Shown here one piece after another: positions 1-12,200 of a stretch of 64,000 nt of DNA. Numbering within the stretch: the stretch's first letter is position 1; every line of letters begins with the position of its first letter. Position numbers and translations under genes: made by a program. Location: assembly GCF_014839805.1 (NCBI RefSeq), contig NC_051130.1, positions 2,728,001 through 2,792,000 of the forward strand, written 5' to 3'. The notes beneath the pieces were generated by a model that was not told where the DNA came from, did not search any database, and saw nothing but the letters and a program-made list of their open reading frames with translations. The stretch comes from Manduca sexta. Its lineage: Eukaryota > Arthropoda > Insecta > Lepidoptera > Sphingidae.

Positions 1-260
1 TAATATCGAGTTGGACAAAATTAATATTTTCCGAAGAACAAAAACAGTTCACCGATGAACAATTTAGTTTCAATCATCATTTATAGTCTATGTCATTACA
101 AATCCATAGATTTAACATTCATCAATCAAGTTATGAAAAATCTTTTTGTTCTCAAAGATCACTTTCGCCGCCTAAAAAGGTTTACCCGGATATTGCAAAT
201 CCGGGTACACTATGCTGCATCTATTAGCGGTAGTCTATGCCTAAATCACTGGTGCTACAA
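1..260 (-). other. TARS1 3' flank
   Basis: Sequence downstream of the TARS1 stop codon. It should hold the 3' UTR, but I see no AATAAA on the minus strand here, so the transcript end may lie beyond the window or use a variant signal. Confidence 0.4.
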
Positions 261-3200
261 CTATTTCAGCAGTTCGCTGTCCTCCGAGAGCGTCTTATCT
301 CTGACCAGCGTGTTGAAGTGATCTATGAGCGCCTCCACTGACATCTCTCCGTGCACTTTATTATCTCTGGTGCGAATGTTGACCGTGCCCGAACTCCTTT
401 CACGATCTCCCACCACTGCGAAAACAAAAAACGAAAATTTAATACACACATTATCGATTATGTGTTGTAAATTTGAGCTGAGTTTTTTCTTTCCTTTTCT
501 TGTGCATAATATAATATAATCTAAAGGGGAAGAATGGCGAAACTTTAATGGTTAATGTGCCATTATTTATAAAAAAATATACGGTATATAACGTGCCATC
601 CAGGATCGGTTTTAACTATCCGATTGCCCCTTTTTAACGATTTTTATGACCCAATTATTTTGTTTTTTTTTTTACCAATGCTCGGCAAAGGGACTTCACT
701 GCACCTGATCTTAAGCGTAGTGAAGACTCAAAAAAGATAAATATACAACGTTTGGTATATTAATCGCGTGCCCGAAATAGTTTGCCACGTGCCACCACTG
801 GCACACGTGCCATTGGTTCGCCATTTCTGCTATAACAGGGCATAGTTGAAAAAACAAAGGATTTTTGTTTAACTTCGCCTTTTTGATTCCTGAAGATGTT
901 CTAAACACATTTGAAAGACTTTGATAATAATTTGATGATTAATAACAAACTTACCGAGTATATAGTTGAACTGCGCGAGCTGTGCGTTCCTGACTTTCTT
1001 GTTGAGCGTGTCTCCCGCGTCGGTGTCCACTTCCGACATGAACCCAGCCGCGAACAACTTCTCGTTCACCTGCGAATAACAAAACATGCGATTAAAGCAA
1101 CAGTCTTTAGACATTTTTTTTTATTGCTTTGAATGACGAGACGCGTTTGCCGTTCGCCTGATGGTAAGCGATACGACCGCCCATAAACAGTAGAAACATC
1201 CATCCGACACCTTGAATCACAAAGTATTGTTTGGGATTCCAATGCGCTTGCCATTCTAAGACATAAGATGTTTAGTCTCATTATGTCCAGTAGATACACT
1301 GGCTACAATTTCCTCCAAACCGGAACACAACATTGGCTACACACTGCTACTTGGCGGCAAAAATACCCAGGCGGACTCTCACATATGAGAGACCTTCCAC
1401 CAGTAAAATATGTATGTATGTAATAATATATCTATAAACATTATAACAATCAACATCTGTTTCTTAAGTTTATATTATTGATTTATTTAGTCGAGGTTAT
1501 ATCCTTCCGACGGGTTAACGCAAGGCAAGCGAGTGGTAGTAATAGTCGATAAAAATTATTAAATATTGCAACATCTTTAGAAATTTGTTTCGCCGTTTCC
1601 ACATTGGAATGCTATGAAGGCAGGGGAACCATGCTATACTTGTTAACGCTTGTGAGGTCACATTTAGCCTATTTTCAATCTTGACTAATATATTGATAGA
1701 TATATTGAAACTAATTGCTAAGATTAATAATTAACTTCTTTGTCTGAATAATCGCATTAGTATTCTTACTGTTATGGTGTTATAATAATTCGCATTTTTA
1801 ATAAAATGTGATGTGAATGACCCATTCCAAAATTGACGATTTGTGGGAATCGTCAAACAACCAATTTCTGTTTGCGACCTTTTAGATTTTTCCCATTTTT
1901 TTCATGCTATACGTTTCAGTATTTACCTATCTTTAATAAGTTCAATTTTATAGCAACTTCAAAAAAAGGTAGCAAACAAAAATTAGTTATCCGACGACTG
2001 CCACAAATTAGCAATTTTGAAATAGGTCATTATTTTATTAAGAGTGCGATATATGTATATATAAATGTTGTTTTACCTGCACCGCGTAGTCGTCGAATGC
2101 TGGACCGACGGGCACGACGCAGGCCTGCCGCGGACTGAGCCAGAAGGGCCACTTGCCCGCGTACGACTCGCTGAGGATCGCGATCATGCGCTCCACCGAG
2201 CCGAGGATCGCGCGGTGGATGATCACTGGACGCTTCTTCTCACCGCTCTCACTGGAAATACATGGATATAAACAATATATTTTAGACAAAACACCTTCTT
2301 AGCACATTCCCAATTATTAAATTTGTAAATTGTGTTTGTGTTTTTAGTAATTTTATTACTTTCTCAGTATTTTTGTGTAGCTGCCTTGTTCTGAGTCAAT
2401 TGTTATGCTAATAATAATGAAATAAAATTTTATTGCAAATTGTTTTTATCAGTTACCCATTCCTACCTGTAGAGGATAAAACACTGGTAATATCTCATAT
2501 ATTGTTGATGTTTGTGTGTCAATGGCATGTCTTTTTTTTAAATATTATATTTAATGCCGTATTTTCCGTTTTCAAAGCAGATTTGCTAACAGCACGGCAA
2601 TTTCAGTAAAATTTTCATCAAACAGCGGTTTACGAATTGTATTGGACAATGATAATTAGCTTCAGTGTAGCTCCAGCATTAAAGAATCCCTCAGGATATT
2701 GAACGTTGACATAAAACTTAGTGTACCCCCAGCCTTACAAGTCTCTCACCTGACATAATTGAGATTGAACCGCTCCGGCAGCTGGAAGTCGAGTTGTATG
2801 GTGGCGCACTGGTGCGAGCGCCGCAGCGCGTCCTGGATCGTGATGTCGATCTTGGGCCCGTAGAATGCACCGTCGCCCGGGTTCAACTGCCACGGCTTGC
2901 CGAACTTCTCTAGCGAGTCTGCTAACGCCTGGAAATAAATATGATTAAAAATAAACATACTCGGCTATTTTTAAATCGATCCTGATAATAAACAAATCCA
3001 AATAAACGATTCCAATCCCTTTTTTGCTCTATCGCGAATGAACCAATCAGAAGAAAGTTTTTCGACGTGCTTACAAATTACTTATTTGGATTGCTGTATG
3101 TTCGGGATCGTATCGAAGATTAAGATTTGGCGTTTATTGAAAAAAAAAATATGATACATGTTTCATTTGGAGGATTAATTCAAAGAGTTTATTAAAGTCG

Positions 3201-6200
3201 TAAAATAACATAATACGGGAATATAGACTCATTTCGCATAAAATATTTATGCCTAAATTACCGAACTGAATTTGATGATTTTCAATACCAGGCGCGTATA
3301 CAGTATCAAGATATTTGTAGCCTATCCAATGCCTAAGCAACATACAAACAAAATCTACATTTGCTTGACATTGAAAACACATACTAGCCTTGTGCGCGTT
3401 ACGTCAGCTGACTGCGCATGGTAGGGATGCACTATTGTCGACCAGTCATGTCAGTATATTACCGAAGATCGACAACGCGCGCGTCTCTATACCACTTTGA
3501 CGTAACCATGGCAACGCGTACATACTTTCTCGGTTTGACGTGCGTAATTATAGTGTCGACTTTATGTTTGGGTTGTACAAATGATTAAAATAAGTGGACT
3601 TTTCAAAGGTAAGTTTTGATACAGTACAGTACATTATGTATTATTTATTTCTATTATATTTCATATGCTTACACACATACTATATTGTCCCAAACGGGAA
3701 AGAAGAATTAATCTCTGTATTCGATAAATATTTCAGTACTGTTCAATTTTATGCATATTTGAATTTCAATTTAATAATAACATTTGCTTATTTACACACG
3801 CCCGTGACGAGGCCGTGCCGTGGTCTTATTTATTTCTTGACAACCATTAAATTTGTCCATCACTGTTCATATAAACGTTAACATGCGCACGCGCCGGCCC
3901 GTCACGTTTGTGTGTGAACAAACAATTACTTAACAATTAGCGCCAACTTGACGGCCGATCAAAACACACAGACACTAATTACATAATAATTGTCTAAAAC
4001 GACGGAATTATGTCAGTTTTACAAACTGTTCATGTCAGTCTAGAACACATGTTTAACAAAAACTTCTTACATTGTATATTTTTTTTTATCAATTTTCCGA
4101 TAATTGTCACTCCAAGAAAAATGTTTTTATAAAATACTAGACGTTGCCTGCGGCTCCGTTGGCTTGAAAAACATTCGGGTATTAATATTTTCCCGGAATA
4201 AAAAGTAGCCTATAGTACTCAGAAGTAATGTAGCTTCTTAGTAATGAATAAAACTTTAAAATCGGTCTAGTCCCTGAGATAAGCACGTTCAAACTATAGG
4301 AACTCTGCAGCTTTATATATTACTATAGGTATATATATTTATGTAGCCTAATTTTCAAACTTGTACTCGATAATGAGATATGCTCGTCTCTTAGAATAAA
4401 AAAAAAAAATGATAAACCTTGGGGCAAAGACAACGCGAACTCGAGATTAGAGCTTACATATTATTTTCAATACTTAGTATTTTGCACGAGTCCTTACCGA
4501 TATCCCCTAGCTTTTAGATTAAGTACAATGCCTACGCCGCGGGTTGTTATGACAGGGGTAAAGTCAAGTCATTATGTTGATTTTTTTAAATAAAACAATG
4601 TATAAAGCAGTGTTTCTGCAAGTGAGGGGAAATCTAGTCGGCGCTGGAGTCTTTCATTACTAAGGATGTACGTTTGAACTCAGAGAAAGGATCAATAAAT
4701 CCCTCGAAGCCGAATTTCGGCGACGGCGGCCAATTTCAATGAAAATCATCCAGCCAACTATGCAGGAGATATTATAGTGCACAAGTGTGTGCGCCATACA
4801 GAGGTGCACTCTCTGTTCTTTCACTCTCATACTCCGATGAAACGGCAATCCGACATGTCCGGAGAGAGATCAGGCTCCGGATCAACAGCTCTACGTGGTT
4901 TCCGAGGCACGGACATATTACATATACCCTCAACTTCCTGACTGAGTAATTTTTAAGATGGAAAAACCCAGTCACTGTTTATTTTTGGCCCGACCCAGGA
5001 TTAGAACTCGGGACTTCGGCACGGTAGTCGTACTCGTACCGCATACACATTACAACTACACTACCAAGCAATCAAAAGGAAAAGACTCATATGACACTTG
5101 GGGTATATTTAAAATGAAACAATTTCAGGGGCGCTAGAAAATAATAGATTCTCAGTTGGCAATAGACGAAATAAGTTTAAAAAACTATGGTATATAGCCA
5201 AGGCTAACCTTCTCGGCCTGGTCCCAGGTGGCGAGGTCACCCAGGTATTTCTCCGGCCTGGTGGACAATTTCAGCTGGAATGTGAAACCGAACGTCGAGT
5301 ACACGCACTCCAAGAACTGTAGACATCCGACCTGCAACAAACAATATAATAATATATATCGATGTAATTAATCTATCGACCTAGTATTAATCAGTTTTGT
5401 TCATGTTAATGCCTTTTAAAACTTACATAATATTTACATTTTAAGGATGCTATATAGCATAGGTCTATACACTATAGCTCAGCTTAGGGAGAGTAAAGTG
5501 GATTAACTAAAATAAATTTCGAGTTTATGGCTTAAGCTTATGATACTTTCCAGATAGAAAAATAATAGTGTTAACAAAATTTCTGAAGAACTGTAGATAC
5601 ATTGTCTTGCAATAGAGGTATCAGAAAATAGATGGAAGTGCTTGGTCGTTTAAAAATTTCACTTGCAAAATAAAATATGACAGAATGCTATTTCATGTTA
5701 GTTTTTTGCGAGATAGTGATATCACTGCTGTTGTGTTGGACCATCCCTGCTATTAACAGATACGTCAATAGAAGGGCTAGTGAATAATTACGGGGTAATT
5801 TTTAGTAGGTACATAGTTCTTTTTTTTGCAATTGTGGTACATTATACCAGTTGTAAGTTAGGTGTAAATAGGTGTAAGTACCATCTCCCGCTCGATGTCC
5901 AGTTGCAAGTCAGAGGTAGATAGATGTAAGTGAGAGTCATACCATCTCCTGCTCGATGTGTTGCGGCGCGCAGAAGATGTGCGCGTCGTCCTGCTGGAAG
6001 CGGCGCACGCGCGTGAGGCCGGTGAGCGCGCCGCTGAGCTCGTTGCGGTGCAGCACGCCGAAGTAAATAGATGTAAGTGAGAGTCATACCATCTCCTGCT
6101 CGATGTGTTGCGGCGCGCAGAAGATGTGCGCGTCGTCCTGCTGGAAGCGGCGCACGCGCGTGAGGCCGGTGAGCGCGCCGCTGAGCTCGTTGCGGTGCAG

Positions 6201-9200
6201 CACGCCGAAGTAAATAGATGTAAGTGAGAGTCATACCATCTCCTGCTCGATGTGTTGCGGCGCGCAGAAGATGTGCGCGTCGTCCTGCTGGAAGCGGCGC
6301 ACGCGCGTGAGGCCGGTGAGCGCGCCGCTGAGCTCGTTGCGGTGCAGCACGCCGAAGTAAATAGATGTAAGTGAGAGTCATACCATCTCCTGCTCGATGT
6401 GTTGCGGCGCGCAGAAGATGTGCGCGTCGTCCTGCTGGAAGCGGCGCACGCGCGTGAGGCCGGTGAGCGCGCCGCTGAGCTCGTTGCGGTGCAGCACGCC
6501 GAAGTAAATAGATGTAAGTGAGAGTCATACCATCTCCTGCTCGATGTGTTGCGGCGCGCAGAAGATGTGCGCGTCGTCCTGCTGGAAGCGGCGCACGCGC
6601 GTGAGGCCGGTGAGCGCGCCGCTGAGCTCGTTGCGGTGCAGCACGCCGAAGTAAATAGATGTAAGTGAGAGTCATACCATCTCCTGCTCGATGTGTTGCG
6701 GCGCGCGAGAAGATGTGCGCGTCGTCCTGCTGGAAGCGGCGCACGCGCGTGAGGCCGGTGAGCGCGCCGCTGAGCTCGTTGCGGTGCAGCACGCCGAAGT
6801 AAATAGATGTAAGTGAGAGTCATACCATCTCCTGCTCGATGTGTTGCGGCGCGCAGAAGATGTGCGCGTCGTCCTGCTGGAAGCGGCGCACGCGCGTGAG
6901 GCCGGTGAGCGCGCCGCTGAGCTCGTTGCGGTGCAGCACGCCGAAGTAAATAGATGTAAGTGAGAGTCATACCATCTCCTGCTCGATGTGTTGCGGCGCG
7001 CAGAAGATGTGCGCGTCGTCCTGCTGGAAGCGGCGCACGCGCGTGAGGCCGGTGAGCGCGCCGCTGAGCTCGTTGCGGTGCAGCACGCCGAAGTAAATAG
7101 ATGTAAGTGAGAGTCATACCATCTCCTGCTCGATGTGTTGCGGCGCGCAGAAGATGTGCGCGTCGTCCTGCTGGAAGCGGCGCACGCGCGTGAGGCCGGT
7201 GAGCGCGCCGCTGAGCTCGTTGCGGTGCAGCACGCCGAAGTAAATAGATGTAAGTGAGAGTCATACCATCTCCTGCTCGATGTGTTGCGGCGCGCAGAAG
7301 ATGTGCGCGTCGTCCTGCTGGAAGCGGCGCACGCGCGTGAGGCCGGTGAGCGCGCCGCTGAGCTCGTTGCGGTGCAGCACGCCGAAGTAAATAGATGTAA
7401 GTGAGAGTCATACCATCTCCTGCTCGATGTGTTGCGGCGCGCAGAAGATGTGCGCGTCGTCCTGCTGGAAGCGGCGCACGCGCGTGAGGCCGGTGAGCGC
7501 GCCGCTGAGCTCGTTGCGGTGCAGCACGCCGAAGTAAATAGATGTAAGTGAGAGTCATACCATCTCCTGCTCGATGTGTTGCGGCGCGCAGAAGATGTGC
7601 GCGTCGTCCTGCTGGAAGCGGCGCACGCGCGTGAGGCCGGTGAGCGCGCCGCTGAGCTCGTTGCGGTGCAGCACGCCGAAGTAAATAGATGTAAGTGAGA
7701 GTCATACCATCTCCTGCTCGATGTGTTGCGGCGCGCAGAAGATGTGCGCGTCGTCCTGCTGGAAGCGGCGCACGCGCGTGAGGCCGGTGAGCGCGCCGCT
7801 GAGCTCGTTGCGGTGCAGCACGCCGAAGTAAATAGATGTAAGTGAGAGTCATACCATCTCCTGCTCGATGTGTTGCGGCGCGCAGAAGATGTGCGCGTCG
7901 TCCTGCTGGAAGCGGCGCACGCGCGTGAGGCCGGTGAGCGCGCCGCTGAGCTCGTTGCGGTGCAGCACGCCGAAGTAAATAGATGTAAGTGAGAGTCATA
8001 CCATCTCCTGCTCGATGTGTTGCGGCGCGCAGAAGATGTGCGCGTCGTCCTGCTGGAAGCGGCGCACGCGCGTGAGGCCGGTGAGCGCGCCGCTGAGCTC
8101 GTTGCGGTGCAGCACGCCGAAGTAAATAGATGTAAGTGAGAGTCATACCATCTCCTGCTCGATGTGTTGCGGCGCGCAGAAGATGTGCGCGTCGTCCTGC
8201 TGGAAGCGGCGCACGCGCGTGAGGCCGGTGAGCGCGCCGCTGAGCTCGTTGCGGTGCAGCACGCCGAAGTAAATAGATGTAAGTGAGAGTCATACCATCT
8301 CCTGCTCGATGTGTTGCGGCGCGCAGAAGATGTGCGCGTCGTCCTGCTGGAAGCGGCGCACGCGCGTGAGGCCGGTGAGCGCGCCGCTGAGCTCGTTGCG
8401 GTGCAGCACGCCGAAGTAAATAGATGTAAGTGAGAGTCATACCATCTCCTGCTCGATGTGTTGCGGCGCGCAGAAGATGTGCGCGTCGTCCTGCTGGAAG
8501 CGGCGCACGCGCGTGAGGCCGGTGAGCGCGCCGCTGAGCTCGTTGCGGTGCAGCACGCCGAAGTAAATAGATGTAAGTGAGAGTCATACCATCTCCTGCT
8601 CGATGTGTTGCGGCGCGCAGAAGATGTGCGCGTCGTCCTGCTGGAAGCGGCGCACGCGCGTGAGGCAGTGGCTCGGGCCGCTGAGCTCGTTGCGGTGCAG
8701 CACGCCGAAGTAAATAGATGTAAGTGAGAGTCATACCATCTCCTGCTCGATGTGTTGCGGCGCGCAGAAGATGTGCGCGTCGTCCTGCTGGAAGCGGCGC
8801 ACGCGCGTGAGGCCGGTGAGCGCGCCGCTGAGCTCGTTGCGGTGCAGCACGCCGAAGTAAATAGATGTAAGTGAGAGTCATACCATCTCCTGCTCGATGT
8901 GTTGCGGCGCGCAGAAGATGTGCGCGTCGTCCTGCTGGAAGCGGCGCACGCGCGTGAGGCCGGTGAGCGCGCCGCTGAGCTCGTTGCGGTGCAGCACGCC
9001 GAAGTAAATAGATGTAAGTGAGAGTCATACCATCTCCTGCTCGATGTGTTGCGGCGCGCAGAAGATGTGCGCGTCGTCCTGCTGGAAGCGGCGCACGCGC
9101 GTGAGGCCGGTGAGCGCGCCGCTGAGCTCGTTGCGGTGCAGCACGCCGAAGTAAATAGATGTAAGTGAGAGTCATACCATCTCCTGCTCGATGTGTTGCG

Positions 9201-12200
9201 GCGCGCAGAAGATGTGCGCGTCGTCCTGCTGGAAGCGGCGCACGCGCGTGAGGCCGGTGAGCGCGCCGCTGAGCTCGTTGCGGTGCAGCACGCCGAAGTA
9301 AATAGATGTAAGTGAGAGTCATACCATCTCCTGCTCGATGTGTTGCGGCGCGCAGAAGATGTGCGCGTCGTCCTGCTGGAAGCGGCGCACGCGCGTGAGG
9401 CCGGTGAGCGCGCCGCTGAGCTCGTTGCGGTGCAGCACGCCGAAGTCCGCCAGCCGCAGCGGCAGCTCGCGCCACGAGCGGTTGCGGTTGTCGAACATCA
9501 GGCTGCACACAACGCACTTTACTGACGCGGCCACTCGACAGGTAGCAATAATACACTTGTAGGGGAAAGGCTAGTGTTTGTCTAGTGAAGGGCAGGATCT
9601 CCAGCTAGGCGGCCGATGAGCCTGGCCAGCTGCGGCCACTCCGACGCGACGGGTGATTATCGTCGAAAATCGAGTGCGGTTCCATTTCCGCCAATAATAA
9701 GCGTGACTATTACCGCCACAACCGGAAATCACAGCATAGTGCAGTCAATCACTGCCTTGATTTTTAATTATAATTAAAACTGGCATAAATCTGGCCACTA
9801 TCGATAGCGCCAATATTTATTATTATTTTAATATTTTCATGTGAAAGGCCTTATAATATTACAATAACTATTTAATAACACCTTTCATTATCATATATTT
9901 TGATGACAAACGTACTGACATCATCTACACAATACAATATAAAAAAGCAATAAGACTCACCAATGTCCCGGACAGTTCATGGGCTTCAGCGCGAAGGTCT
10001 CCTTCTCCACGTCGAAGGAGAACATGTTCTCCGCGTAGTGAGCCCAGTGTCCAGAGGTCTGCCACAACTTCGAGTTGTACATGTTGGGCGTCACCACCTC
10101 TTGGAAACCGCGGACCCTGGGTGACAAGAGAAAAAAAATATGGAGTCTCTTTTGGCATCAAAACCTATGTGTATATGTGATGAATCGATATAAATTGCGG
10201 AAAAAAACATGTAAACATATTTTTACACAGACAAATATAATATAAAAATATAGTTAATAATTTTTATATATAATAATCTCCTGTCAATACGTCCGTATGT
10301 ACGCTAACCACGCCAATCACCAAATTAAAATTGTGTATGAGTTTGGTTGGTTCCAACTTCAAAAAGTTTATAGCTATGGACCCAATAGCACTGTTTTCAA
10401 TATAGTATTTTTCACATGTCTTATGTTAATTACCCTGGCCAGGGCCGGCTTATACAAACACACTGGACTTTTGGGTGAGCGCTTTAGGCGTTCACAACCT
10501 TTGAACATTAAGCGACCTTAGGGCAACCCACTAGGGTAACAAACCTCGGCTCAGAACGGTCACTGGGAGAGGATGACAATGATTAGGTGATATGTATGAC
10601 ACTCATAGCCTGAGTGCAAACTATAAAAAAAACTAGCTGTCACTGTCATGCCGATACGCAGCTAACGTCAGTCAGTAATAAATAAGTATCCAGAGCAAAT
10701 GGTTGTTTTAATTATGCGCCTACACTTCATTAGGTATATACACTTCATCACTATATAGTATAAAACAAAGTCGCTTTCTCTGTCCCTATGTCCCTTTGTT
10801 TGCTTAAATCTTTAAAACTACGCAACGGATTTTGATGCGGTTTTTTTAAATAGATAGAGTGATTCAAGAGGAAGGTTTATATGTATAATCACATCCATTA
10901 AATTGTGGAGAAATACTGTTATTTTGTTATGTTATACCCGTGCGAAGCCAGAGCGGGCCGCTATGTTTTATATACAACGTTCACAGTTTTTCTGTAGTGT
11001 ATTTAGTATCAGCATTGCACCCGTGTGAAGCCGGGCAGGTCGCTAGTTAGGTCTAAAATGTGTTACAAGACGTATGGACTAAATCACCGTTGGCTATAAC
11101 ATAAGCTAAAATCGATACATAAATCAAAGTAAGGAAAAAGGAAATGACTAATGATATTATCATGAGGAAAATTGATAAGAATATTTCTTCAAAATAGATT
11201 TCATTTTGATATCAAAATGAAATCTATTTCGATGTTGTTCAAATACAATATTTTAGGTATAACAATGTTTTTAATTCGCTCTGTCCTCAAACAGACAGCC
11301 ATTTTTAATAACCAAGATCATTCTCAATTTAATCATTTGGACTGACATACGTTTTTTTATTTTTCCCAAATGGTTCGACTTGGGTTTTATGTGTTTTTCG
11401 AATTGGTTCTTTCGGCAACATCACTATTTGTGTTTCGAAAGTAGTATTGGGTCTACGCTATTTGATACGTCTTTTCCCGACCCCCTAAGTTGGATCGATA
11501 CGAATGAGCTGGCATAGGTTATTACCTGTATTGTTCCTTGATGAAGTTGACGAGCGTGTTGTAGATGTGGGCGCCGCGTGGCTGGAAGAAGCACGAGCCG
11601 GGGGACAACTCGTGGAAGAAGAACAACTCTTGCTCCTGGAAAACATCAAATATAATTACTAACATATTCTTTTCTTTTTCATAATGTAATAGTGGGATTT
11701 TGCAGTGATATAATTGTTCTTAAAAATCAAAGTCCTCCATCGCCCCAGACTGTCTGAATGCGACACGTTAAAAATCAACGGATTGCGTCTCTTTTCTGTT
11801 TCTTGTTACTTACCCCTTCTACCGAAATTGAGAGGCTTATAACTTGTTGATTTTTTACCGGATTTAAATAATTCTTTCTGTGTTATAATTTATATAACGT
11901 AAATATTTGATAATAATAAAGAACAAAAATGAGTTCGGTCCCCTATTGGTATGGAGATAGTTTCGACACCCTTGAAAGGACAATCGCTTTTTTTATTCCA
12001 GGAAAATACATAGCGGGACTTTTATCCTGGAAAAACATATATGGTATAAACTAACCTTTCCAATCTTCCTGTGATCCCTCTTCGCGGCCTCTTCCTGTAT
12101 GGTCTCCCACTCCTTCAACTGTTTCGGCTCCGGGAACGACACGCCATATATCCGTTGTAGGCTTTCCGCGTCCGCCTTACCCTCCCAGTACGTCGCTGAA

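Noticed and set aside
3594..3881. 95-codon plus-strand frame in TARS1 intron 10
   Set aside because: Composition is AT-driven (Tyr, Phe, Leu, Ile), with no similarity and no splice or promoter context.
5842..6792. 316-codon frame over the left part of the array
   Set aside because: Same artefact. The frame change against the longer one comes from the single extra G in unit 6.
5917..9445. Regular direct repeats resembling a CRISPR-like array
   Set aside because: No distinct spacers: units are contiguous and wholly explained by exon plus intron duplication in an animal gene.
5858..9556. 1232-codon minus-strand reading frame of Arg/Ala-rich 49-residue repeats
   Set aside because: It is an out-of-frame reading of the 147-bp array. 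It stays open only because the unit is a multiple of three, and the synthetase exon uses another frame.
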